Assembly (NCBI GenBank): GCA_963576725.1
Contig: OY755247.1
Location: 12,466,534-12,530,533 of the forward strand
DNA length: 64,000 nt
Reading direction: 5' to 3'
From: Azorinus chamasolen
Lineage: Eukaryota; Mollusca; Bivalvia; Cardiida; Solecurtidae
Positions 51,532 through 61,119 of this stretch are shown piece by piece (position 1 is the stretch's first letter; every line of letters starts with the position of its first letter). The position numbers were made by a program, and so were the translations under genes. The notes beneath the pieces are model-generated. The model was not told the DNA's origin. It did no database searches and saw nothing but the letters and a program-made list of their open reading frames with translations.

Positions 51532-52713
51532 CAGCAAAACCCCTCTAAACTGGGCGTTACATTTAGTATAAATAAAACTGGGCGTTACATTTAGTATAAA
51601 TAAAACCCGTCTAAACTGAGCGTTACATTTAGTATAAATAAAAAACCTTTAAACTGGGCGTAACATTTAATATAAATAAAACCTCTCTAAACTGGGCGTT
51701 ACATTTAGTATAACTAAAATCCTTCTAAACTGGGCGTTACATTTAGTATAAATAAAACCCCTTTAAACTTGGCGTTACATTTAGTATATATAAAACCCCT
51801 CTAAACTGGGCGTAACATTTAATATAAATAAAACCTCTCTAAAATGGGCGTTACATTTAGTATAAATAAAACCCCTCTAAACTTGGCGTTACATTTAGTA
51901 TAACTAAAACCCCTCTAAACTTGGCGTTACATTTAGTATAAATAAAACCCCTCTAAACTTGGCGTTACATTTAGTATAAATAAAACCCCTCTAAACTTGG
52001 CGTTACATTTAGTATAACTAAAACCCCTCTAAACTGGGCGTTACATTTAATATAACTAAAACCCCTCTAACTTGGCCGTTATATTTAGTAGAAATAAAAC
52101 CCCTCTAAACTTGGCGTTACATTTAGTATAACTAAAACCCCTCTAAACTTGGCGTTACATTTAGTATAACTAAAACCCATCTAACTTGGCCGTTATATTT
52201 AGTATAAATAAAACCCCTCTAAACTGGGCGTTATATTTAGTATAACTAAAACCCCTCTAAACTTGGCGTTACATTTAGTATAAATAAAACCCCTCTAAAC
52301 TGGGCGTTACATTTAGTATAAATAAAACCCCTCTAAACTTGGCGTTACATTTAGTATAACTAAAACCCCTCTAAACTGGGCGTTACATTTAGTATAACTA
52401 AAACCCCTCTAACTTGGCCGTTATATTTAGTATAAATAAAACCCCTCTAAACTGGGCGTTATATTTAGTATAACTAAAACCCCTCAAAACTTGGCGTTTT
52501 ATTTAGTATAAATAAAACCCCTCTAAACTGGGCGTTATATTTAGTATAAATATCGGTCTTTCAAAAAGGTGGCAGCTTAATGCAGCATGACAGTCATGCA
52601 GAAAACTCCTCTATGCACCTTTTGTGTGACTTTCATCCTGCATTAAGCAGCTACCTGCCTAAAAGTATCTAAATGCATCTCTACTAGAATTCCGGTTTAG
52701 ATAGGGTTTACTG
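51532..52713. mobile_element. TA-type MITE (E''-like) with internal 38-bp satellite
   Basis: TA-CAGCAAAACCCCTC left end, GTTTAGATAGGGTTTACTG-TA right end. The right part holds the usual palindrome (GGTGGCAGCTTAATGCAGC with GCATTAAGCAGCTACC). The terminal segment next to the left TIR is repeated about 27 times. Confidence 0.88.
51537..52555. repeat. 38-bp satellite, ~27 copies
   Basis: Unit: CCCCTCTAAACTGGGCG followed by TTACATTTAGTATAAATAAAA. Variants CTTGGCG versus CTGGGCG and AACTAAAAC versus AAATAAAAC recur in groups, suggesting amplification in blocks. The first ~12 bp of the unit match the MITE terminus. Confidence 0.95.
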
Positions 52714-52859
52714 TATTGAGTATGAGACGTCTCATTTGAGCAAGACTGATATCCTTGGCGTCCTTGCAAAACAATGTTCGAAGACGACTGTTTTTCTATT
52801 CGTGCCAATGGTTATCCCACTCCCTCCAATCCTGCGGCAAAAACTGATGTCTCGCCAAT

Positions 52860-53060
52860 TTCTGATCTGAGTCAAGTTTTACTTACCTTTAATCCGGTCA
52901 AGCTTTTGAGAAACTATTGACAGAGTGCCGAACAGTTTGAACCAGAACGAGCCCGTCATATATGCATGGCGCCTCACCTGGATCCAAGCTGTTTGCATAA
53001 TGGCGGCTAGGTCTCGTGGTTGGCGAGATATGCGATGACTGATATACCTCCCTGAATATG
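52860..53060. mobile_element. C-like subfamily element, decayed
   Basis: AAGCTTTTGAGAAACTATTG, GAACAGTTTGAACCAGAACG, then CCTCACCTGGATCCAAGCTG and TTTGCATAATGGCGG. Confidence 0.6.
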
Positions 53061-53190
53061 ATCAGGCATATTGCGTCATATGAAGTGATTATTTGCAGAA
53101 AATTTCCTTGTGATTAGTATAGGTTACAACAGTCGTAGAAAACAGTAAACTCTCTCTGCACAACCAGAGGTATACTATACGATGCGTAAA

Positions 53191-53440
53191 TTAACCCTTC
53201 GCTTGATATTCACGTCAATGTACCTACCTGTAAATAGTGAAGACCCATATGAGACAGCTCATGCAGGAGCTGTCTCATCAGGGTCTGCACTATTTACAAG
53301 TTGATTGTGCAACCAGTGCACTCCACAGCAGTGATTTCACAGCGAAATACTTGTACACAGTGAAGATATATGTAATTATACAACAGGGCATGGGTAAAGA
53401 AGGAGAAATGTATTTCAAAATTCAGCAAGCGAAGGGTGAA
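53191..53440 (+). mobile_element. family J MITE
   Basis: TTAACCCTTCGCTTGATATT to AGCAAGCGAAGGG-TGAA. Palindrome 53230-53297, apex CTCATGCAGGAG. Its long flank contains ATTATACAACAGGGCATGG. Confidence 0.9.
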
Positions 53441-53447
53441 ACTATTT

Positions 53448-53512
53448 TCAAGAATAATTTCTTTATTTCTCCAATGTTGTGGCCACTCTTTAGATCGTCT
53501 CAAAGAGTTTTA
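53448..53512. mobile_element. family F fragment
   Basis: TTCAAGAATAATTTC, TTTCTCCAATGTTGTGGCC and ACTCTTTAGATCGTCTC. Confidence 0.6.
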
Positions 53513-53589
53513 TAGACAGACATTAGCTAAACCGCTATCGTACTGAAAACATAGGCTATGTCTGCCAAATTTCTGACTTGTTGCATTTT

Positions 53590-53755
53590 TTGCTTACTTC
53601 GTATGTGTACAAGCGTTTGAAAAAAAACTTTTGACCGAGTGTCAAACAGCGTGGATCCGTATGAGACGCCGAGTTACTCGGCATCTCATCTGGATCCAAA
53701 CTGTTTGCAAATACGAGTTAGGTCGCGCTTAGTATGATATGGGTAAATGGAGGAC
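53590..53755. mobile_element. C-like subfamily MITE
   Basis: AAAAAACTTTTGACCGAG flank, palindrome AACAGCGTGGATCCGTATG / CATCTGGATCCAAACTG with apex GAGTTACTCGG at ~53646-53706, then GTTAGGTCGCGCTTAG. Confidence 0.78.
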
Positions 53756-53779
53756 GAGCTTTTTGTATGATTTTTGATC

Positions 53780-53885
53780 TGTATTACTCCTTTACTTAGT
53801 AGATATTCATGTAAGAAATGATACCAAGAATATCAATTAGACGATCTTTTTACGATGGTTTATGAACACAAGAAATTTGTCATCG
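53780..53885 (-). mobile_element. family A flank remnant
   Basis: TTACTCCTTTACTTAGTAG, ATTCATGTAAGAAATGATAC and GAACACAAGAAATTTGTCAT; the palindrome is missing. Confidence 0.6.
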
Positions 53886-53904
53886 TACTTTATATCATCT
53901 ATAA

Positions 53905-54094
53905 ACCGGAATTATAATAAAGAAGGATTTAGGTATTTTAAATAGGTTGCAGCTTAAATGCAGCATGAAAGTCGTACACAAAGCTCCTTTTGAGGTTTCT
54001 TGATAAATTTCAGCCTGCATTAAGCTGCAACCTGTCTTAAAGGCCGGCATTAATTCTAATTTGAAAGTTCAGTCGTTTAGAGGGAGTGTACTGT
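53905..54094. mobile_element. family E'' MITE, decayed
   Basis: AAACCGGAATTATAATAAAG left part, GGTTGCAGCTTAAATGCAGC / CAGCCTGCATTAAGCTGCAA arms, right end GTTTAGAGGGAGTGTACTG-TA. Confidence 0.72.
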
Positions 54095-54127
54095 ATACTG
54101 TAACTACCATAAGCCGTTCTAAGAACT

Positions 54128-54735
54128 TTAATCCATAACCTCCTACTGACGCCTTTTGACGCCCCTGTAAAGGCCTTTTTTGAAACCATTGTGATATACA
54201 GTGCTCCCTCCCTACAACGGCCCTCTCAATAACGATTCCCTCCTTACAACAACGCATGTCACTGTTTCCGAAACAACAAGGCTACAGACACAACTTTTTT
54301 CCATCCTATTTTCTGTATACCTCCATCAAACCCTATGTTGTGACCATTCTTTAGAATCGTCACTTTGTGACGATTCTAAAGAGTGGTCACAACATAGGTT
54401 TGATAGAGGCATAACGGTTTTAGTTCTCGAAATACACCTTATCTGGGGATCTGCAAACAAGCTAATTATGTTTGATTTTCCCTCCCTATAACAACTCCCT
54501 CTGAACAACACATACAATTTTCGTATACCAAAGGGTGTCGTTGTAGAAAGGGAGCACTGTATAGAGCATTTGCTCTATGTATATGTATCAGATAGAAGCA
54601 AATGCTTTACCTGTCACAGTGGTTTCAAAGCTACACAATTCTAAAAAGTTTCCTTTTCACTTGTAAATGCTCCTTTTCGGTAGATTTATTGAAAAGAGGT
54701 TGGGCTTAAAACTCGTCTAGGAGGGAATGGGTTAA
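54128..54735 (-). mobile_element. family B MITE split by an L element
   Basis: TTAATCCATAACCTCC start, ACCATTGTGA-TA, then the L insertion, then TAGAGCATTTGCTC and the B long flank to GGAGGGAATGGG-TTAA. Confidence 0.88.
54199..54559. mobile_element. family L MITE with F inside, TA duplication
   Basis: CAGTGCTCCCTCCCTACAAC left end, GTAGAAAGGGAGCACTG right end, TA flanks. The F-type palindrome occupies ~54280-54455 in the same relative place as in the 24011 copy. Confidence 0.92.
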
Positions 54736-54739
54736 ATTA

Positions 54740-54900
54740 GACTAACAAAGTAGCAGACAGTGATGACCTTGATCAAACTGCTCCGTCCGGGACAGTTTGA
54801 TCTGGGTAGGTCCCTTTTATACAGAATATGTCACAGAATACAGAATAGGGTAGGTTCCTTTTATACTCTTCACAAAGGCGTTAAAAGCAGGATTATCTTT
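54740..54900. mobile_element. degenerate A-like hairpin element
   Basis: GATGACCTTGATCAAACTGC, apex TCCGTCCGGGAC, AGTTTGATCTGGGTAGG; GGTAGGTTCC repeats downstream. Confidence 0.5.
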
Positions 54901-54919
54901 TTAATTTCCCCTTTGCATA

Positions 54920-55146
54920 TTAACTCATTCTCCCCTAGGCTATTTTTAGACCCAACCTCTTTGAATTAGTCTACCGAAAGGGCATTAACTACAAAAAATG
55001 AGAAATTTATAATTGTGTAGTTTTGAAACCATTGTGATAAATAGAGCATTTGCTCCTATGGAGCAAATGCTCTATTTATCACAATGGTTTCAGAAAGTGA
55101 CTTTTACAGAGGCGACAAAATGCGTCACGGGGAGGGAATGTGTTAA
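54920..55146 (+). mobile_element. family B MITE
   Basis: TTAACTCATTCTCCCCTAGG to GGGAGGGAATGTG-TTAA. Palindrome complete with apex GCTCCTATGGAGC. Confidence 0.9.
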
Positions 55147-55153
55147 ATTACTA

Positions 55154-55310
55154 CAGTAAAAAAATCTAAACCGGACAATGGCATTAGTATTAAAACCGGT
55201 CTTTCATTAAAGAGCTTTCTGCATGACTATCATCCTGCATTAGGCCGCTGCCCGACTAAAAAGACCTAAATTATTCTTTGACAGATGCCCGGTTTAGAGG
55301 GGTATTACTG
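55154..55310. mobile_element. family E'' MITE, one palindrome arm lost
   Basis: TA-CAGTAAAAAAATCTAAACC left end, CCGGTTTAGAGGGGTATTACTG... right end (last 20 bp quoted in part), only the right arm AGCTTTCTGCATGAC remains. Confidence 0.8.
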
Positions 55311-55578
55311 TACATGAATATTCATGGTTCATCAGATCTATATTATTTACGTAATTGTATGACGTAAATGGGTATTGGTTATGATTTAATTATATGTTGT
55401 TTTCGCACAAAAATTATAAAAATTATGAAAACATAATAATTATTCTAAAAGTCACACTGACTGGATGGTTAACCTAATTTTAATATCATTTTGAGAACGT
55501 GTGCAAAACTACTATAATTGCATTCTTTTAGAAATCTTAGACAGCTAATATTTACACTTTGACCGAATTTGCGAGATA

Positions 55579-55791
55579 CAGTTGAGCCTGTCTTAAGCGA
55601 CCACCAAAATAGAAGTCTAATAATAGGTCTGCTAGACAGGAGTAAGCTTATGCAGGTTGAAATTAATTTAAGAAACTTCTACAGGAGTGTTCTGCATTAC
55701 TTTTACAATGTATTAAGCAACCACCTGCCTTTTTAGATTGCCATGTCTAATCAATATAAGGCCATACTTATCTAAAATATATGTTCTACTG
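55579..55791. mobile_element. family E MITE
   Basis: TA-CAGTTGAGCCTGTCTTAAG left end, ATATATGTTCTACTG-TA right end. Palindrome with apex TTCTACAGGAGTG, diverged. Confidence 0.85.
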
Positions 55792-55906
55792 TATGTAGGG
55801 CAACATTTCAAATTCAAGTTGCTTTCAAAAGTAAAAAAAAGAAAAATCAACAAAAACTAAAGTTTACAATATGTGTACATTGAACCCTGAATTATTTATG
55901 CATATA

Positions 55907-56384
55907 CAGTAAAACCTCTCTTAACCGGATAATAATTTAGATACTTTTAGGCAGGTGGCTGCTTAATGCAGGGTGAAAGTCATGCAGAAAGCTCCTCTAG
56001 GAGCTTTCTGCATGACTTTCACTCTGCATTAAGCTGCCAGCTGTCTCCAAGACCGATATTCATTTAAGAAATGAATGACGTGCTTCCGGTGTTCATGAGG
56101 TTATGCAACGCATAGCTTTACGAGCAAAGTTGGTGAAGCCCGAAGGGCTTCACGTGAATCTTTGCTCGTAAAGCTATGCGTTGCATAACCCATGAACACC
56201 GGGAGCACGTCATTTATTTCTTATATTTATATTCCATTGTATTTCTTATATTTAAAAATTAATGACATACTTCCGGTGTTCATGAGGTTATGCAACTTTC
56301 TTTTTAGAATAAGGTTATATAAGGACGTTGCAGGGCGAATGTAAATATACTAAATTTAACTGCCGGTTAAGAGAGGTTTTACTG
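55907..56384. mobile_element. family E'' MITE with nested palindromic insertion P
   Basis: CAGTAAAACCTCTCTTAACC left end, GGTTAAGAGAGGTTTTACTG right end (perfect 20-bp inverted ends), TA flanks. Own palindrome intact, apex CTCCTCTAGGAG. P and a partial P copy sit in the right half. Confidence 0.93.
56069..56220. mobile_element. family P long palindrome
   Basis: Arms AAATGAATGACGTGCTTCC... and the complement of GGGAGCACGTCATTTATTTC, ~65 bp each, with an inner GTGAAGCCC-GAA-GGGCTTCAC palindrome. A second partial copy of one arm (CTTCCGGTGTTCATGAGG) is at ~56254-56300. Confidence 0.85.
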
Positions 56385-56423
56385 TACAACACTCTGATTT
56401 TCCTCTGTTGTATAACGTGAACA

Positions 56424-56572
56424 CAGTAACATCTGTCCTGAGCGGCCATCAAAATGAGGTCTAATTATGGGTATGTAAAGCAGGGGGTAGCTTAAAGCAG
56501 GTCAAAAGTAATGCAGAAAGCTCCTACAGGAGCTTTCCTACAGGAGCTTTCTGTATTACATTTGCCCTGCTG
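56424..56572. mobile_element. family E MITE, apex duplicated, right end lost
   Basis: CAGTAACATCTGTCC left end. AGCTCCTACAGGAGCTTTC is followed by a second CCTACAGGAGCTTTC, an apex duplication. Confidence 0.8.
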
Positions 56573-56603
56573 TGTTGTTTGCAAGTGCATAAAAATGCGT
56601 CTC

Positions 56604-56795
56604 ACAGTGAAACCTGTCTTAAAAGGTCATTTATTTATTGAATATAGGAGTCTTAAAAAGCACACTAGTAATCGCTTAATGCTGCTATAGGAGCTTTCTG
56701 CAGTACTTTTGACATGCAATAAGCTACCAGTTGCCTTACGTGCCCATAATTTGACCGCTTTTTGTCGGCCGCTTTTAAAAAACAGATTCTGCTAT
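56604..56795. mobile_element. family E MITE, one arm shortened
   Basis: CAGTGAAACCTGTCTTAAAA left end; AATGCTGCTATAGGAGC shows a shortened left arm; right end ACAGATTCTGCTATA is mutated. Confidence 0.75.
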
Positions 56796-56799
56796 ATTG

Positions 56800-57402
56800 A
56801 GTAATAGACTAATCATTTGAAACATATCAATGGCATAAGTACTGTGTAGAGTCGGACTATATGTAGAAATGTTCCCAAGCAACCGTTTGATATAGATCCA
56901 TGCTGTTTGACCAAATATCTTTAACAGAGTCACAGCAGTAAGTAGGTTAAAATAAAGAATCCAAGTACATGTACGTGTTTTCACATTGAAATTCGGTCAG
57001 ATTAATAAACGCGACAGATGACGTCAATGTTGTTGTTTATACACTTCAGCAATTCCACGGAGGGCAGGACTCTTTTAGCTCTGTCGATGTCACGTTCTGT
57101 TTTCTGCAATATATGTCGTCTGCTTCAATTTTCTTACATTTTGTCTTAAAACAATAATCAAATAATCAAACGGTTTTGATCCTGATGACATTCAGAGTTG
57201 CTGAAACATTTTACAATGCTGATACTAACACATATTTCGAATTGTCGCAGCTGTGTTTATATCGTACATTTAGCATGGTGACACATGATACATCATATTT
57301 CGAAAGAAACATACGTCGTCTGCTTCACTCTGCTTTAAGTTCTTGAATTCTTCTGCTAAATAGCATTGGCGTCGACACAATTGTAAGCTGTTTCAATATT
57401 TT
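56800..57402. other. mostly unrecognised, with a C remnant
   Basis: AAACGGTTTTGATCCTGATG and CAGAGTTGCTG at ~57178-57203 are a decayed C arm. Nothing else recognised. Confidence 0.4.
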
Positions 57403-57538
57403 CAGCGCTCCAGATTTATTTTCTCCACCAAACCCTATATACTGTGACCACACTTTATCTAAAATCGTCTCTTCGAGATGTCATAGTATAGGGTTTGGTG
57501 GAGAAATTTGGGTACGCATGCACTCTCTGTAGCTCTGC
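57403..57538. mobile_element. family F MITE, compact
   Basis: CAGCGCTCCAGA left end and TCTGTAGCTCTG right end. Palindrome TTCTCCACCAAACCC to GGGTTTGGTGGAGAA, with part of the inner right arm deleted. Confidence 0.85.
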
Positions 57539-57554
57539 GTAATGTTCTTTGTTT

Positions 57555-57672
57555 CGTTCAAACACGTAATTAAAGCATCAACAAGTGTTGGATCCTGGTG
57601 AGACGCCGAGTTATTCGGTATCTCATCAGGATCCAAGCTGTTTGCAAAGGTGATTGACACAGAACAAGTTAA
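57555..57672. mobile_element. C-like MITE abutting D
   Basis: AAGTGTTGGATCCTGGTGAG / CTCATCAGGATCCAAGCTG arms at ~57587-57642, apex GAGTTATTCGG, ending at TTAA 57669-57672. Confidence 0.75.
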
Positions 57673-57912
57673 CCCTTTCACCGCCGCAGTCGCATAAATG
57701 CACCACGACATATAGTGCATTCCCAGATCAGACGCCGCCTTTTCAAGGCGGCGTCTGATCAGGGACTTCATTAGTTGTCTTAATTTATATTTCTATATGT
57801 GTGCTTTATTCCTTTGACATTTGCATTTATTTATCTCATTTCCTTATTTCTAAATGTTTTACCAAACTTGGATTGCAGACGACAATTAGAAAGTTGGCGC
57901 CGCAAGGGTTAA
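57669..57912 (+). mobile_element. family D MITE, intact
   Basis: TTAACCCTTTCACCGCC to GGCGCCGCAAGGG-TTAA, 244 bp. Palindrome ~57711-57774: TCCCAGATCAGACGCCGCC, apex CCTTTTCAAGG, far arm CTGATCAGGGA. Confidence 0.92.
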
Positions 57913-57984
57913 ACTATTATGGTAGGCCTAATTTACCTTGCATTGACCTGATTCAATGTGTTTGCCGTTTGTGTTTCAAACATG

Positions 57985-58062
57985 TTATTACAGCATTAAC
58001 GCGTTTTGGATCCTGGCCAGACGCCGAATTTCTTGCCGTCTCTTCTTGATCCAAAGTGTTTA
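57985..58062. mobile_element. C-like palindrome remnant
   Basis: GTTTTGGATCCTGGCCAGAC / GTCTCTTCTTGATCC arms, directly followed by the TTAA of the next A element. Confidence 0.65.
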
Positions 58063-58312
58063 ACCCTTGTCCTTCATATAAACGTGTTTTCACGCATTTG
58101 CAAACAGAGAAGACCCAGATCAGACGGCTTCTATAGGAGCCGTCTGACCAGGGTTTGTTCTGTTAATTGAATTTGAAAAAGCGGTTTCTTTACTTTCTAA
58201 AATGGCTACAACGTTTCATCTTCCATATTCGTTATAACTATTTTGTCCTTGAATATTGTATGAATAGGTATTGAAATTTGGAGAAAAAAACATAGAACAG
58301 GGACAGGGTTAC
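58059..58312 (+). mobile_element. family A MITE, subtype with different long flank
   Basis: TTAACCCTTGTCCTTCATAT start, GACCCAGATCAGACGG / GACCAGGGTTTGTTCTG arms, then a flank (GAATAGGTATTGAAATTTGG) unlike standard A, end GGACAGGG-TTAC. Confidence 0.83.
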
Positions 58313-58385
58313 AGCCGACTTACCGGTGAATGGCTGTGAAAGGATTAAACAACTATTGTAACCTACTACATAACCTACAGTAAAA

Positions 58386-58444
58386 ATATGGGTCTACTCT
58401 GGTTGCAAAGGCGTAGAAATGCACATTTGCGAAATAATGGGTTA
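58386..58444 (-). mobile_element. half family A element
   Basis: ATGGGTCTACTCTGGTTGC, AAAGGCGTAGAAATGC to AATAATGGG-TTAA; starts inside the palindrome arm. Confidence 0.7.
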
Positions 58445-58474
58445 AGGCGGGTAATTTTTGGTAACTACTTGTGT

Positions 58475-58716
58475 TTAACCCTTTCCTCCATAAATACGCC
58501 TTTCTACGCACCTGTAAACATCTGTAAACATCGCCTATTGAAACCATTGTGATAAATGGAGCATTTGCTCCTATAGGAGCAAATGCTCTATTTACCACAA
58601 TTGTGTCAGAACTACAAAATTCTAAATAAAATCATTTCCTCTCGTTAATGCTCCTTTTCGGTAGATTTTTTTCAAAGAGGTTGGGTCTAAAAATAGCCTA
58701 TGAGGGAAATGGGTTC
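58475..58716 (-). mobile_element. family B MITE
   Basis: TTAACCCTTTCCTCCATAAA (A-like end) to GAGGGAAATGGG-TTCA. Palindrome near perfect; a CATCTGTAAACATC doublet in the short flank. Confidence 0.9.
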
Positions 58717-58732
58717 AATGAATCCGTGTTTA

Positions 58733-58936
58733 TTTACCCTTTACTCTCTAAATACGCCTTTCTACGACCATGCGGAGTAGACCCAGATCAGACGGCTTAT
58801 GATGACACAGTAAACGTATGATTTTACTGTCATGACCCAAACGTTCTGTGTTCATATGCCATTAGAAGAATGCATCTAATTTGTTTACATGGTATCGTTA
58901 GTTCTTACATGAATATTCATGGAGGGAAAAGGTTAA
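58733..58936 (+). mobile_element. family A MITE, palindrome half lost
   Basis: TTTACCCTTTACTCTCTAAA start, GACCCAGATCAGACGGC then a jump to the long flank, end GGAGGGAAAAGG-TTAA. Confidence 0.82.
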
Positions 58937-58959
58937 GCATTTACTTCATAGATACGCAT

Positions 58960-59173
58960 TTAACCCTTTCACTGCCGAAGTCGCATAAATGCACCTCGAC
59001 AAATAGTGCAGTCCCAGATCAGACGGCGTCTGATCAGGGACTTCACTTTTTTCTAAAACTCTATTTCTGTATATTTGCTTTATTCCTTTGACATTCGCAT
59101 TTATTTATCTCATTTCCTTATTTTACCAAATGATTGCAGACGACAATTAGAAATGTGGCGCCGAAAGGGTTAA
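58960..59173 (+). mobile_element. family D MITE with shortened palindrome
   Basis: TTAACCCTTTCACTGCCG to GGCGCCGAAAGGG-TTAA. The arms meet at CAGACGG-CGTCTG, so the inner ~12 bp of each arm are gone. First member of a D-A-B chain. Confidence 0.9.
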
Positions 59174-59394
59174 ACGTCTCTGCAAACAGGTTTGACCGAA
59201 ATCAGACTGTTCCTGTGAGAGCTGTCTGATCAGGGAATGCTCTGTTTGCTTACGGTATAATATAAATCTGGTTCTACAGGTTTTTGCATGCGAAAATTTC
59301 CATTGTTCATATTAGTAATTATAAAAAGTTCAGAGGATAAGTACATGTAAAGTCATTATTTTTTCTCATGAATATTCAAGAAGTAAGGGTTTAA
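59170..59394 (+). mobile_element. family A MITE in a D-A-B chain
   Basis: Shares TTAA 59170-59173 and 59391-59394. The short flank is truncated (TTAAACGTCTCTGCAAACAG). Arms GACCGAAATCAGAC / GTCTGATCAGGGAATGC. Confidence 0.85.
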
Positions 59395-59605
59395 CCCATT
59401 CCTCCATAAATACGCCTTTCTATGCCTCTGTAAAACCATTGCTATAAATAGAGCATTTGCTCATATAGGAGCAAATGCTCTATTAATCACAATGGTTTCA
59501 AACTACAAAATTCTAAAAAAAAACTTTTCTCTAGTTAATGCTCCTTTTCGGTGGATATATTCAAAGAGGTTGAATCTAAAAATAGCCTATGAGGTAATGG
59601 TTTAA
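59391..59605 (-). mobile_element. family B MITE in a D-A-B chain
   Basis: TTAACCCATTCCTCCATAAA to ATGAGGTAATGG-TTTAA. Palindrome with apex GCTCATATAGGAGC; part of the outer left arm lost. Confidence 0.88.
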
Positions 59606-59640
59606 GTGACTGCGTAAGAGAATATGTTGTACAAAACTGT

Positions 59641-59830
59641 TTAACCCTTTACTCCATACGCTTATAATTGCAAACAGAGTAGACCTAGATCAGACGGCTC
59701 CTAAAGGTCCTGTCTGATCGGGATCTGCTCTGTTTGCTTATGATATAATATAGATGTGAGTCTTACAATTGATATATCAATAGCCATGATGTAATTTTTC
59801 CTTGAATGAATATTAACAGAGAAAAGGGGG
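59641..59830 (+). mobile_element. family A MITE, shortened flank
   Basis: TTAACCCTTTACTCCATACG, GACCTAGATCAGACGG / GATCGGGATCTGCTCTG arms, long flank shortened, end AGAGAAAAGGGGG. Confidence 0.82.
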
Positions 59831-60007
59831 ACATAATTTTATTTTAGAATGTTATGTTCTAGCTATTAACCTTTTGAATGTACTGGCATTTACGATTTGC
59901 AATCAATGTAGACCGGTTATTGCATTAAGCTATCATCTGTATTGGACCTCTAAATATTAGACTTGTTTGAGTGGCAGACTTTACTGTAACAATGCTATAG
60001 ATATCAC

Positions 60008-60237
60008 TTAACCCATTTGCTCCCACGATCCCATATATGGGACTTAGGCAAACAGTGTAGACTCTGATCAGACGCCGCATCATGCGGCGTCTGATCAGAG
60101 TCTACACTGTTTGCTGATCAATAGGAATTTCAATATAAAACAAAACGAAATTGAAAATATTTGACCAGCCTTAGATAAAAAAAAGGACTAATCCAATATA
60201 TAAGCATGGAAGAATCCACTGGGAGCAAATGGGTTAA
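60008..60237 (+). mobile_element. family H MITE, perfect palindrome
   Basis: TTAACCCATTTGCTCCCACG to CTGGGAGCAAATGGG-TTAA, 230 bp. The 67-bp palindrome at 60048-60114 is perfect around one central base (GCATCATGC), without the A/T mismatch of other families. Confidence 0.94.
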
Positions 60238-60573
60238 ATTGCAGACGCGAACTGTTCAGATACATAAGAGTAGAAATGGAATATTTCAAGGGATTCTATA
60301 TAAAATACAAAAGACAGCCAATAAATGACAGAGGTCTCTGAACTTTTAATTCATATGAATAGAAAGCTTTAACGTTATGTCTTTTTTTGGAAAATGATAT
60401 CCTTTCCTCGTGGGCCATATTGGAAATTGGTTTTTACCAAATATGTAATCCACGTAAAAACAAAGTCATTATTATTATATGTTATCACGTTGTGCTATCA
60501 TTTCACCAGCACCTGCTATCACATCACGATTCAAATTTCTACATATACATAGAAAGCTCTGTTTTATGTCTAC
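60238..60573. other. nothing recognised
   Basis: No repeat family is recognised; a frame beginning at 60387 (+) has no motif and runs into an A element. Confidence 0.4.
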
Positions 60574-61109
60574 TTAACCCTTTTCTTCATATAAACGTAT
60601 TTCCACACAAACAGAGTGGAAACAGGTCGGACGGCTCCCGCAGTAAAAGTAAAGTAAAGTACCTAGTTATAGTCTACTTTCAGTACGAATGACCGCTCAG
60701 CCGACTGTACATTTACTCCCCTGGTCATTGAGTCATTGACCTACAATATTGAGCACTGCTAACATACATGTATAGCGCAATCATGCAGCCGCAGTACCGG
60801 CGAGTGACCCTCACAGGTACCCATTTTAATCCCTGGGTGGAGAGGATGTGCGGGTCGGAGACATGAAAAAGCGTCTCTGAAATTTCCGGGTGGGACCGGG
60901 ATTTGAACCCCTGACCTCCGGACTGCAGTAGCCGTCTAATCAGTGTCTGCACTTTTTGCTTATGGGAATATACTGTTTCTACAGGGTTTTTTTTTATCTT
61001 AGTCAAAAATTCCCTTGAAATGTTTTGCATTATAAAACATTAGCTAATAAATATTCACGAAGTGATCAATTCATGCATACATGTAATTGTTCATTAGGGA
61101 ACTGGTTAG
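60574..61109 (+). mobile_element. family A MITE split by a SINE
   Basis: TTAACCCTTTTCTTCATAT, GGTCGGACGGCTCCC, the SINE, then GCCGTCTAATCAGTGTCTGC and the long flank to GGGAACTGG-TTAG. Confidence 0.85.
60646..60924 (-). mobile_element. tRNA-derived SINE, 5'-truncated
   Basis: Minus strand: CGGAGGTCAGG, B-box-like GGTTCAAATCC, a body with AAAATGGGTACCTG and a tail of GTACTTTACTTTACTTTTAC. It is flanked by GCAGTA on both sides (60640-60645, 60925-60930). The A box is missing, so the copy is truncated. The tRNA origin and tail are SINE hallmarks; the family is unknown. Confidence 0.8.
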
Positions 61110-61119
61110 AAAATGTATA

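Noticed and set aside
51537..52555. Regular 38-bp repeats resembling a CRISPR array
   Set aside because: There are no variable spacers; units are contiguous and diverge gradually. The array lies inside a MITE in an animal-type genome.
60646..60924. A tRNA gene near 60.9 kb
   Set aside because: Only the T-arm/B-box half is present, it is followed by a SINE body and tail, and it has a target duplication.
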